The notes below the pieces were generated by a model that was not told the DNA's origin, did no database searches, and saw only the letters and a list, made by a program, of their open reading frames with translations. Positions 1 to 7,133 of a stretch of DNA of 64,000 nt are shown in pieces. This DNA is from Chryseobacterium sp. KLBC 52. GTDB taxonomy: Bacteria > Bacteroidota > Bacteroidia > Flavobacteriales > Weeksellaceae. Within the stretch, counting starts at the first letter, position 1. Every line of letters starts with the position of its first letter. The position numbers and the translations under genes were made by a program. The DNA lies in NCBI RefSeq assembly GCF_003347605.1, contig NZ_QDFZ01000019.1, forward strand, positions 55,096 through 119,095. The letters run 5' to 3'.

Positions 1-344
1 AATGCCAAAGCCCATTGCGGGAAAGTTCCAAGATCAGCAAACTGACTGGCAAATAATAGGGAACCGGCAACAGTTGCCATAGGGATGGAAACCGTATCCA
101 GTAAATGATCAACGAAAGGGATATAATAAGCGAGGATCTCAATAATAGTTGCTATTCCCGTGGTAATAAGCGTAGGAAGTCCCGCAAGCCATTCAAAATG
201 CTCATTCATAGGAATCCAGTTGAAGTAAGACGCAAGACTTACCATAAACATGGGAAGAAATACCCGGAAGCCTGTAGCCGCTGCCAATCCGATACCAATA
301 AATGCACTGATTATATAAGAAAAGTAGGGAATATTGTCTAACAT
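1..344 (-). CDS. DUF4126 family membrane protein (3' end outside window)
   Basis: A reading frame on the minus strand starts at ATG 344-342 and runs off the left edge of the window, giving 114 codons without a stop. The translation begins MLDNIPYFSYIISAFIGIGL and is very hydrophobic. It has small-residue-rich helices and the Gly/Ala-rich opening helix with a following Arg (ATGFRVFLP) typical of DUF4126 proteins. These are integral membrane proteins of unknown biochemical role. The family call rests on pattern recognition of the N-terminal part only. The plus-strand frame over the same DNA is basic and low-complexity and looks like a shadow. Confidence 0.7.
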   Translation of the reverse strand, partial: MLDNIPYFSYIISAFIGIGLAAATGFRVFLPMFMVSLASYFNWIPMNEHFEWLAGLPTLITTGIATIIEILAYYIPFVDHLLDTVSIPMATVAGSLLFASQFADLGTFPQWALA

Positions 345-535
345 ATTAATTTTCAGATTTATTGTTTTCCCTAAAAATACAAAAACTATATGATATTTGA
401 AGTGTTGTTGATTTCGAAGCTCCAGATACGCGATGCGGGTACGAGGTTTTGAGCTTTACAATGCGTGATTTGTTGTGGAGTAAAAAATATTTTATATCTA
501 CTTATCTGTGACAATCTTGCGATCTATGGAAAATG
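345..535. other. Intergenic stretch without recognisable gene
   Basis: Roughly 190 bases between the DUF4126 start and the terminator after rnpA. It holds a GC-richer patch around 420-460 (GATACGCGATGCGGGTACGA) inside AT-rich DNA. This could be a degenerate intergenic repeat of the kind common in this group. No ORF or RNA gene was recognised. Confidence 0.3.
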
Positions 536-572
536 AAAAGATCTTTAAGAAAATGCCTCACAGATCTTTTTA
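536..572 (-). terminator. Hairpin terminator after rnpA
   Basis: AAAAGATCT (536-544) pairs with AGATCTTTT (562-570) around a 17-nt loop. Runs of A and T on both sides make it usable from either strand. It lies 16 nt beyond the rnpA stop, so it probably ends the minus-strand tatD-tcdA-rnpA unit. Confidence 0.5.
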
Positions 573-587
573 TTTTAAGGAAAAAAA

Positions 588-959
588 TTACTTTTTCTGA
601 GCTTCACAAAGCTTTATAAACTGAGCCTCTACATCCTGAAATTTCGGAGGCATCTCAGGAGAAACCCAAAACAGCATCGCCATCGTTTTTTCTCCAAAGG
701 CTTGCCTGAAAAGATCTTTATTCAGACGATAGCATTCTCTCAGTAATCTTTTGATGCGATTTCTGTGGACGGCTCTTTTGAAATATCTTTTGGAAACAGA
801 AACTCCAAACCTTGGAGCTTCTATCGGAAGGTTGGGTTTGTCTTTCAGAATAATGATTCTAAGATTTCCACTCGTTCTCCATTTGCCTTTTTCAAAAAGC
901 AAACTGATCTCTGTGTTTTTTTTGAGCTTTTCTGCTCTTGGATAAGTAAAGTTCTGCAT
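588..959 (-). CDS. rnpA: Ribonuclease P protein component
   Basis: The protein subunit of RNase P binds the catalytic RNA and helps remove 5' leaders from pre-tRNA. The 123-residue length is normal for the family. The signature basic RNR motif is present at residues 66-68 within HRNRIKRLLREC, preceded by the usual FGVSVSKRYFKRAV strand-helix. Its start codon overlaps the tcdA stop by one base (TAATG on the minus strand), so the two are translationally coupled. In many bacteria rnpA sits next to rpmH near the origin. Here it is the last gene of a tatD-tcdA-rnpA unit instead. Confidence 0.95.
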   Translation of the reverse strand: MQNFTYPRAEKLKKNTEISLLFEKGKWRTSGNLRIIILKDKPNLPIEAPRFGVSVSKRYFKRAVHRNRIKRLLRECYRLNKDLFRQAFGEKTMAMLFWVSPEMPPKFQDVEAQFIKLCEAQKK

Positions 960-1690
960 TAATCTTTTGTCTTTTTCACTAAATGATTAATTACTTCAGC
1001 AGCAGCGTACAGACCAAAAATAGCTGGAATAAAACTAATGGTGCCATAGAAAGACTTTTTGAAGTTACTTCCATCGGTCATTTTAAGACTTTCTTCCTTT
1101 TGAATTTCATTGGAGAATACACACCTGATCCCTTTATTGATTTTTTCTTTCTTCAGCCTTTTTCTCACCTGTTTGGCTAGGAAACAATTGTGGGTTTTGC
1201 TGATATCCCTTACCATCACCATACTCGGATCTATTTTTCCTCCTGCACCCATTGAACTTACAATCTTGATTTTTCTTCTTCTGGCAGCTTTTATTAAACA
1301 GATTTTTGGCGTAACACTGTCGATACAGTCAAGGACATAGTCAAACTTTCCTGAATCAAGGACTTCATCCATTCTTTCCGGATTCAGAAACTCGTTTATT
1401 TTGATTAATTGAAGTTCAGGATTGATATCAAGAAGCCTTTCAGCGACAACCTCTACTTTATGTTTTCCAACAGTAGAATGCAAAGCAGGAAGCTGTCTGT
1501 TGATGTTCGTAATATCTACCGTATCACCATCTACAATAGTCATATTTCCTACGCCGGCTCTTGCAAGAAATTCTGCGGCAAAAGAACCTACTCCGCCTAA
1601 GCCTACTACAAGCACATTGGCTTTGATCAGCTTATCCAATCCATCTTCTTTTATCAAAAGTTCAGTTCTTTCCAGCCAGTATTTATCCAT
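959..1690 (-). CDS. tcdA: tRNA threonylcarbamoyladenosine dehydratase (TcdA/CsdL-type E1-like enzyme)
   Basis: This ThiF/MoeB/E1-like ATPase is expected to cyclise t6A37 of tRNA to ct6A. The 243-residue length fits TcdA, which is shorter at the C-terminus than MoeB. The nucleotide-binding glycine motif GLGGVGS lies at residues 30-36, followed by the acidic patch IVDGDTVDITNINRQ. DCIDSVTPK and SSMGAGGKIDPS follow, as expected for this branch. It overlaps the upstream tatD-like gene by 8 nt and rnpA downstream by 1 nt, so all three are probably one transcript. MoeB/ThiF are less likely because no Cys-rich zinc site or sulfur-carrier gene is present. Confidence 0.88.
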   Translation of the reverse strand: MDKYWLERTELLIKEDGLDKLIKANVLVVGLGGVGSFAAEFLARAGVGNMTIVDGDTVDITNINRQLPALHSTVGKHKVEVVAERLLDINPELQLIKINEFLNPERMDEVLDSGKFDYVLDCIDSVTPKICLIKAARRRKIKIVSSMGAGGKIDPSMVMVRDISKTHNCFLAKQVRKRLKKEKINKGIRCVFSNEIQKEESLKMTDGSNFKKSFYGTISFIPAIFGLYAAAEVINHLVKKTKD

Positions 1691-2315
1691 TTTTTATTCT
1701 GTGTAAATTTTCTAAAATTTGTTCATTAAGTTGCTCCAGAGACATTTCTTTTATTTCGGAAACTTTAAGGTACAATTCTTCGATGTTAAAGTCTTCATTG
1801 TCAGTTTCCAAAAAGATTTTATTGAGTGGAGTGTTTTTCAAAATATCCTGCAAAGATAAATTATACAAAACAGCTTTTCCAAAACTCAGGTAAAAATTAT
1901 TGGCAAGAAGGTCTTCAGCAATTTGACGTTTTTTATTAAAACCATGAATAATCATAGGCTGTTCGGCCTTCTTTTTAAATGAAATCACCTCATAAAATTT
2001 TCTCACACAATGAATGATCATAGGTTTTTTTACCTCATTTGCTATTTTAATCTGTCTTAAAAAAACTTCTTCCTGAATTTTCTGATCAACAGAAACCAGA
2101 GAATCCAAGCCGCATTCACCAATAGCAAAGCAGTTTTGAAACATCATATTTTTCATCCATGAAAATTGCTGTTCAAGATTGTTAACATCAATATCCTGCG
2201 GATGAATTCCAATAGAATAAGGGATGCCGGGCGGATTTTCTTCTTTGTTCAGATTGTAAATCCCGTTTCTTATATAGTTCTTATGATGATGAAAATCAAA
2301 AAATTCCATATTCAA
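1683..2315 (-). CDS. TatD family metal-dependent hydrolase (short form)
   Basis: A TIM-barrel metallohydrolase of the TatD group, probably a DNA/RNA phosphoesterase. Metal ligands are recognisable: His-rich start FFDFHHH (residues 5-11), GECGLD with Glu67, IHCVR, IHGFNK and the C-terminal LETDNED. At 210 residues it is about 40-50 residues shorter than typical TatD, with shortened loops but all ligand motifs kept. It overlaps tcdA by 8 nt. It is divergent from the TetR gene, and the palindromic operator at 2349-2362 lies just upstream of its start, so it may be under TetR control. Confidence 0.8.
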   Translation of the reverse strand: MNMEFFDFHHHKNYIRNGIYNLNKEENPPGIPYSIGIHPQDIDVNNLEQQFSWMKNMMFQNCFAIGECGLDSLVSVDQKIQEEVFLRQIKIANEVKKPMIIHCVRKFYEVISFKKKAEQPMIIHGFNKKRQIAEDLLANNFYLSFGKAVLYNLSLQDILKNTPLNKIFLETDNEDFNIEELYLKVSEIKEMSLEQLNEQILENLHRIKNG

Positions 2316-2348
2316 AAGTAAGTATTTTCAGAATTAATTTAAAATTAT

Positions 2349-2362
2349 TAAACGATCGTTTA
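2349..2362. promoter_or_regulatory. Palindromic operator between tatD-like and tetR genes
   Basis: TAAACGATCGTTTA is a perfect 14-bp palindrome in the 90-bp divergent intergenic region, 34 bp from the tatD-like start and 44 bp from the tetR start. TetR-family operators are often palindromes of this kind, and the neighbouring gene encodes a TetR protein. Binding is inferred. Confidence 0.55.
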
Positions 2363-2405
2363 TAAATGTGTTAAAAATTTCTTAACTTTACTCAAAGTAC
2401 ACTTC

Positions 2406-3035
2406 ATGAAAAAAAAATTTACAGAAAAACAGATTCACATACTGGATATTGCAGAAGAGCTTATCGCGAAGAAAGGATATGAGGGAACTTCTGTAAGAGA
2501 TATTTGTTCTAAAGCAAATATCAACGTCGCCATGATCTCTTATTACTTCGGTTCCAAAGAGAAAATGATGTCTTATCTCTATCAGTACAGAGTACTGAAA
2601 ACCAGAGAGAATTTTTCAGAATTTGCAGATACCATCAAGGAAGGTAAGCCTGAAATGCAATTGCGGGAAATGATAAAGTATATCGTTTCTCAGCTTTTCA
2701 AGTATAATTATTTCCATGGTTTTGTGACCCAGGAACTCCGCCATACAGAGAATCTGAAAGATGAACTGCTGGATTTCTATCAGTTATTTGTGAAAAAACT
2801 GGATGAAGTCATTAAGAAAGGTGTTGCATCAGGAGTTTTCACTTTTACACCCAAACCTGAAGACATTCTTACTATGATCATCGGGTCCACTTTATTTGTT
2901 ATAAGGAATAAAAATTTCTATGAGCTCTATGTTCCGAGCAAAAATGAGGAAACCTATGCCAAAGAAGCGGAAAAAAAGGTGAGAATGAATCTTTTATTAA
3001 GTGTTTTTGCGATTTTGGGATACGTTGCAGACTAA
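2406..3035 (+). CDS. TetR/AcrR family transcriptional regulator
   Basis: A one-component repressor of 209 residues. The N-terminal helix-turn-helix covers about residues 8-55. It has the typical ILDIAEELIAKKGYEGTSVR helix pair and the recognition helix ending in NVAMISYYFGSKEKM, where YYFGSK is the family hallmark. The C-terminal helical domain is ligand-binding and gives no substrate clue. A perfect palindrome lies 44 bp upstream, which suggests autoregulation and possible control of the divergent tatD-tcdA-rnpA unit. No efflux pump is adjacent. Confidence 0.92.
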   Translation: MKKKFTEKQIHILDIAEELIAKKGYEGTSVRDICSKANINVAMISYYFGSKEKMMSYLYQYRVLKTRENFSEFADTIKEGKPEMQLREMIKYIVSQLFKYNYFHGFVTQELRHTENLKDELLDFYQLFVKKLDEVIKKGVASGVFTFTPKPEDILTMIIGSTLFVIRNKNFYELYVPSKNEETYAKEAEKKVRMNLLLSVFAILGYVAD

Positions 3036-3082
3036 AATTACGTTAAATATTCATAAAAAAAAATCTATTGGCAAAAAAGTTA

Positions 3083-3090
3083 TATTTTTG
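3083..3090 (+). promoter_or_regulatory. Bacteroidota -7 promoter element before bamD
   Basis: TATTTTTG matches TAnnTTTG, 49 nt upstream of the bamD start. No well-spaced -33 TTG is visible (the nearest, 3068-3070, is too close), so the call is tentative. Confidence 0.4.
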
Positions 3091-3138
3091 CAAATTAGTA
3101 AATCGGCTGTATAATCCGAAAACTGTTGAATTTTATAT

Positions 3139-4134
3139 ATGAAAAAATATATTTTAGGTCTTTTTGCTGTAGCGGTGGTTACTTCTTGTGTAAGCCAGCA
3201 GGAAAGAGCAATGAGAAGTGCTGATAAAGAATTTATCTTAAAAGCAGCTAATGAAAATTTTGCTAAGAAAAAGTGGAAAAATGCATTGGCTCTTTACGAC
3301 AGGCTTGCCAATCTTGTGGCAGGAACAGATGATTTTCCTAACGTAGGTTTCAACACAGCTTATGCCAACTATTATGACAAAAGTTATAAACTGGCAGGGC
3401 ATCAGTTTAAAAATTTCGCAGTAAGTTTCCCTAAAGATCCGAGAGCAGAAGAAGCAGCTTATATGTCTGCATTATGCTACTATGAAGGGTCAATGGATTA
3501 TAACCTGGATCAGTCAAGTACAGAATTGGCCATTAATGAACTTCAGGAATTCCTGAATAATTATCCCAACTCTGAAAGATCTAAAAATATCAGCCAGTTA
3601 ATTGATGAATTGTCCTATAAGCTTGAATTTAAAGCTTATGAGAATGGAAGACAATACTACAAAATGGGTGAATATAAAGCAGCAACTGTAGCATTTGAAA
3701 ATGTTTTGGAAGATTTTCCAAGTACAAAACTTCGTTCTAAAATTTATGACTATATCATGAAATCACGTTATGAATTAGCGATGAAATCCATATATAATCT
3801 TAAAGATGAGCGTATTGAGAGTGCACTTACCTATACAAAGGTTGTAGAGAAAGAACTTCCCAACACAGAATATTCTAAAACAGCGGTAGATCTTAGAGAA
3901 AAGCTGGAAAAAGAAAAACAGAACTTCGTAGTTGTTAAAAAACAAACGGAGGCAAGAATGGCGGCTTTAACTGCCAGACAGAAAAAAGAAGCTGAAAAAC
4001 TGGCAGATAAAGATAAAACTGAGCAGCAAATCAAAGATCAGATCAGCAACGAAAAGAAAGCAATGCAGTTACAGAGGGACAGTGCAGCACTTAAGACACC
4101 TCCTCCTGCAGCGACTTTCAAAATTCAAAGATAA
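3139..4134 (+). CDS. bamD: Outer membrane protein assembly lipoprotein BamD
   Basis: The TPR-containing lipoprotein of the BAM complex, which inserts beta-barrel proteins into the outer membrane. The signal peptide ends in a lipobox, VVTSC, with Cys17 as lipidation site. It is followed by repeated TPR-like helices (AKKKWKNALALYDRLAN, YKLAGHQFKNFAVSFPKDPRAEEAAYMSALCYYEGS), a typical BamD pattern. The C-terminal ~70 residues are Lys/Glu/Gln-rich coiled coil ending in a Pro-rich tail, an extension relative to proteobacterial BamD (331 residues against ~245). It heads a bamD-rpoZ-coaBC-DUF4835-recN cluster, an order I recognise as usual in flavobacteria. Confidence 0.92.
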   Translation: MKKYILGLFAVAVVTSCVSQQERAMRSADKEFILKAANENFAKKKWKNALALYDRLANLVAGTDDFPNVGFNTAYANYYDKSYKLAGHQFKNFAVSFPKDPRAEEAAYMSALCYYEGSMDYNLDQSSTELAINELQEFLNNYPNSERSKNISQLIDELSYKLEFKAYENGRQYYKMGEYKAATVAFENVLEDFPSTKLRSKIYDYIMKSRYELAMKSIYNLKDERIESALTYTKVVEKELPNTEYSKTAVDLREKLEKEKQNFVVVKKQTEARMAALTARQKKEAEKLADKDKTEQQIKDQISNEKKAMQLQRDSAALKTPPPAATFKIQR

Positions 4135-4176
4135 TTCGTAAATTTGCCATCTTAAAATAAAAATAATTTTCTCAAA

Positions 4177-4500
4177 ATGAGTGTAAAAGATACAAAAGCA
4201 GAAGTAAATACTATTACTTACGACAAAGATAAGATTGAAGATAAAGTAGGTTCAATCTACGAAGCTATTGTTATCATGGGAAAGAGAGCAGAGCAGATCA
4301 ATGCGGAGATCCGTACGGAACTTCACAACAAATTGGATGAATTTGCCGTTCACAATTCTACATTAGAAGAGGTTTTCGAAAACAGAGAACAAATTGAGAT
4401 CTCTAAACATTACGAAAAGCTTCCAAAACCGACTTCAATTGCTATTGAAGAATGGTTAAACGAAGATGTTTATTTCAGAAAAACAGAAGAGAGAAAGTAA
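4177..4500 (+). CDS. rpoZ: DNA-directed RNA polymerase omega subunit (Bacteroidota type)
   Basis: A 107-residue protein matching the omega-like RNA polymerase subunit annotated in Bacteroidota. It has the helical segment GSIYEAIVIMGKRAEQINAEIRTEL (in two parts: GSIYEAIVIMGKRAEQ, INAEIRTEL), equivalent to the conserved RA..I helix of omega. Its C-terminus is acidic with KPTSIAIEEWLN. It follows bamD by 42 nt and precedes coaBC, a conserved neighbourhood. The sequence is divergent from proteobacterial omega, so the call depends partly on context. Confidence 0.85.
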   Translation: MSVKDTKAEVNTITYDKDKIEDKVGSIYEAIVIMGKRAEQINAEIRTELHNKLDEFAVHNSTLEEVFENREQIEISKHYEKLPKPTSIAIEEWLNEDVYFRKTEERK

Positions 4501-4521
4501 TCTTCTGTATTTTAATAAATC

Positions 4522-4560
4522 AAGGTCATAAAGGAATTCACTTCTTTTATGACCTTTGTT
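4522..4560 (+). terminator. Terminator after rpoZ
   Basis: An 11-bp perfect stem, AAGGTCATAAA (4522-4532) with TTTATGACCTT (4546-4556), followed by a T-rich stretch. It separates bamD-rpoZ from coaBC. Confidence 0.7.
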
Positions 4561-4623
4561 GTTTTAAAGCCTCATTGTGTGGGAAAAAATAAGTACTTTA
4601 GTATTTCAAAAAATTAGAACTAA

Positions 4624-5826
4624 ATGAGTGTTTCCGGTAAAAAGATACTTATCGCTGTCTCTGGAGGAATCGCGGCTTACAAAATCCACTTTCTGATCAG
4701 AGACTTTGTGAAGAAAGGTGCCGAAGTACAGGTTATCATGACTCCTGATGCAGAAAACTTTGTAACGAAACTAAGTCTGTCTACCTTATCCAAAAAACCG
4801 GTGTATTCGGATTTTTATAGTGATAACGGAACATGGAACAGTCATGTGGAAATGGCGCTTTGGGCGGATGTGATGATCATTGCCCCATGTACAGCCAATA
4901 CACTGTCAAAAATGGTTCACGGAATGTGTGATAACCTTGTTATTGCCACCTATATGTCTGCAAAATGTCCTGTATTCATTGCGCCTGCCATGGATCTTGA
5001 TATGTATGCACACCCTTCTACAAGAAAAAATCTGGAGCTGGCTGAAAGCTTTGGACATAGGATTATTCCTGCAGAAAACGGAGAGCTGGCCAGCGGACTG
5101 ACCGGACAGGGAAGAATGGCAGAGCCGGCAACAATTTTTAATGATGTTGAACATTATTTTAATTCAAACAATCCCCGAAGCCTTGAAGGAAAAACGGTAT
5201 TAATTACTGCCGGACCTACCTATGAAGCTATAGATCCGGTAAGATTCATCGGAAATCATTCATCTGGAAAAATGGGATTCTCTCTTGCAGAAGAAGCTTC
5301 AAAAAGAGGAGCCAAAGTAATTCTTATATCAGGACCGAGTGTTCAAACCATCAATGATCCGAACGTTGAACTTCATAAAGTGACTTCAGCCAAAGAAATG
5401 CTGACAAAAGTATTTGAATTTTACGACAGTATAGACATAGGAATTGCCAGTGCTGCAGTAGCAGACTATGCTCCCAAAGAAGTTGCGAAGGAAAAAATCA
5501 AAAAGAATGATGAAAACCTCACGATAGAATTGGTTAAAAATCCGGATATTCTTAAAATTATGGGAGAAAAGAAAACCCATCAGTTTTTGGTAGGATTTGC
5601 GCTGGAAACCCAGAATGAAGAAGAAAATGCGAAGGGAAAGCTGGAAAAGAAAAATCTGGATATGATTGTTCTCAATTCTCTACGCGATGAAGGAGCCGGT
5701 TTTAAAAATGATACCAATAAAATCAAGATATTTACCAAAACAGAGAAGAAGGAATTCAATCTGAAATCCAAGGATGATGTAGCAAAAGATATTCTCAATT
5801 TTGTTGAGTCTCAACTTTTAAAATAA
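4624..5826 (+). CDS. coaBC: Bifunctional phosphopantothenoylcysteine decarboxylase/phosphopantothenate-cysteine ligase
   Basis: It carries out two steps of coenzyme A synthesis. The N-terminal flavodoxin-like CoaC half (about residues 1-185) has GGIAAYK, the active-site His in NSHVEMALWAD (about residue 73), PCTANTLSKMVHGMCDNL and the substrate motif PAMDLDMY. The C-terminal CoaB half has the CTP/dinucleotide motif ITAGPTYEAIDPVRFIGNHS, the SSGKMG turn, ASAAVADYAP and the KIKK lysine loop. Length 400 is standard. It lies between a terminator and DUF4835. A TACTTTAG element at 4594-4601 may be its -7 promoter box. Confidence 0.96.
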   Translation: MSVSGKKILIAVSGGIAAYKIHFLIRDFVKKGAEVQVIMTPDAENFVTKLSLSTLSKKPVYSDFYSDNGTWNSHVEMALWADVMIIAPCTANTLSKMVHGMCDNLVIATYMSAKCPVFIAPAMDLDMYAHPSTRKNLELAESFGHRIIPAENGELASGLTGQGRMAEPATIFNDVEHYFNSNNPRSLEGKTVLITAGPTYEAIDPVRFIGNHSSGKMGFSLAEEASKRGAKVILISGPSVQTINDPNVELHKVTSAKEMLTKVFEFYDSIDIGIASAAVADYAPKEVAKEKIKKNDENLTIELVKNPDILKIMGEKKTHQFLVGFALETQNEEENAKGKLEKKNLDMIVLNSLRDEGAGFKNDTNKIKIFTKTEKKEFNLKSKDDVAKDILNFVESQLLK

Positions 5827-5862
5827 TTTTAATAAATTTCCGTTCTCAATTTTTAATAGACA

Positions 5863-6768
5863 ATGAAAAAAATTATAAGTTTATTTTTTCTGTTTTTTCT
5901 ATATACCCAAAGTTTTTCTCAGGAGCTGCTGGCAACAGTGCAGGTAAACTCCAATCAGCTGGGAGGAAGTAACCAGCAGGCCTATAAAGCGTTGGAGAAA
6001 AGTCTCAGGGATTTTATCAATAATACCAGCTGGACAGGTAAAAGACTTCAGAATTTTGAAAAAATAAAATGTGCTTTTTCTATTGTTATTGCGGAAAGAG
6101 ATGTTAATAAATTCAAGGGATCTATTGTGATTCAGGCAGTACGACCTGTGTACAATACGACCTACGAATCTCCTTTAATTAATCTTCAGGATCAAAGGTT
6201 TGCTTTCGAATATATTGAAAATGAGAGTCTTATTTTTAATGAAAGACAATTCTCCGGAAAGAATCTTACCGATGTGATCAGTTTCTATATTTATGTTGTT
6301 TTGGGTCTGGATGCGGATAGTTTCCAGTCTCTGGGAGGATCACAGTGGTATGCAAAAGCGCAGCAGATTGCCCAGAATTCCCAAAACAGAAACTATGAGG
6401 GCTGGAATACCATCAATGAACCAAGAAGCCGCTCTATTTTGATTAACGAGATTATGAATCCTAACTGGAGCCAGTTACGTTCTACCATTTATACTTATCA
6501 TAGAGCAGGATTAGACAACCTTTTCAACCAGGATCAGACTGCCGGGAAAAAAGTTATTTTTGATGCCCTGATGCAATTAAAAATGTACGAAAATAATTTC
6601 CAGCAGGCATTTTTCTTTAACCTCTTCATGGATACTAAAAGCGATGAGATTTTTAATATTTTCAATTCCGGAAATAATGGAGGGCTGATTCTTAATGATC
6701 TTAAACAAACAATGATCATCCTCTCACCAAAGAATATAGAGAATAAATGGAATAAATGGAAAGTCTAA
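5863..6768 (+). CDS. DUF4835 family secreted protein
   Basis: 301 residues with an N-terminal signal peptide (KKIISLFFLFFLYTQSFSQE). The mature part begins with the family-typical pattern LLATVQVNSNQLGGSNQQAY, KALEKSLRDFINNTSW. No catalytic motif was recognised. DUF4835 genes commonly lie between coaBC and recN in this lineage, as here (36 nt after coaBC). The role is unknown; the location suggests a periplasmic or outer-membrane-associated protein. Confidence 0.82.
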   Translation: MKKIISLFFLFFLYTQSFSQELLATVQVNSNQLGGSNQQAYKALEKSLRDFINNTSWTGKRLQNFEKIKCAFSIVIAERDVNKFKGSIVIQAVRPVYNTTYESPLINLQDQRFAFEYIENESLIFNERQFSGKNLTDVISFYIYVVLGLDADSFQSLGGSQWYAKAQQIAQNSQNRNYEGWNTINEPRSRSILINEIMNPNWSQLRSTIYTYHRAGLDNLFNQDQTAGKKVIFDALMQLKMYENNFQQAFFFNLFMDTKSDEIFNIFNSGNNGGLILNDLKQTMIILSPKNIENKWNKWKV

Positions 6769-6891
6769 AAATTGGTGGATAAAGCCTGATTATTAAAGGA
6801 TTATCAAAAAACATTTTCTTGCTTCAATAAGAAGCATTACTGTCCGATAAAAAGTATTCATACATTTGAAAATATCAAGGTCTGGCTACAT

Positions 6892-7050
6892 GAATTAACA
6901 GGTCGCTCCTACGGAGCTATACTTTTAAAACAAATAAGTCCTATTAACAGTCAGCTCCCACAGGAGCTGGATTTGATCCCATCGGGATCTGCTGTCAGCA
7001 GGAGAAAATGAAATCCCCATAAAAAAGCTCAGAGGAGTGATGTGGGAATT
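6892..7050 (+). repeat. Structured dispersed repeat, copy 1
   Basis: A ~159-bp element in the 365-bp gap before recN. It starts GAATTAACAGGTCGCTCC and contains nested hairpins around CAGCTCCCACAGGAGCTG and GATCCCATCGGGATC, then GAAATCCCCATAAAA. Along its whole length it aligns with the reverse complement of the element at 12144-12305. Its left arm is nearly intact. Its right arm (about 7026-7050) has decayed. The rest of the gap (6769-6891 and 7051-7133) shows no gene. Confidence 0.8.
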
Positions 7051-7133
7051 ATGCTTTAATTTAGTCGGACAAGAATGAAAAAAAACTTATTTTTACAGTT
7101 CAAACTCAAATTGGATTATAACCCGGATTATCA

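Noticed and set aside
105-341. Plus-strand 78-codon frame at the left edge
   Set aside because: The minus-strand frame over the same bases gives a hydrophobic DUF4126-like protein. The plus-strand product is basic, Cys/Arg-rich and has no homology signal.
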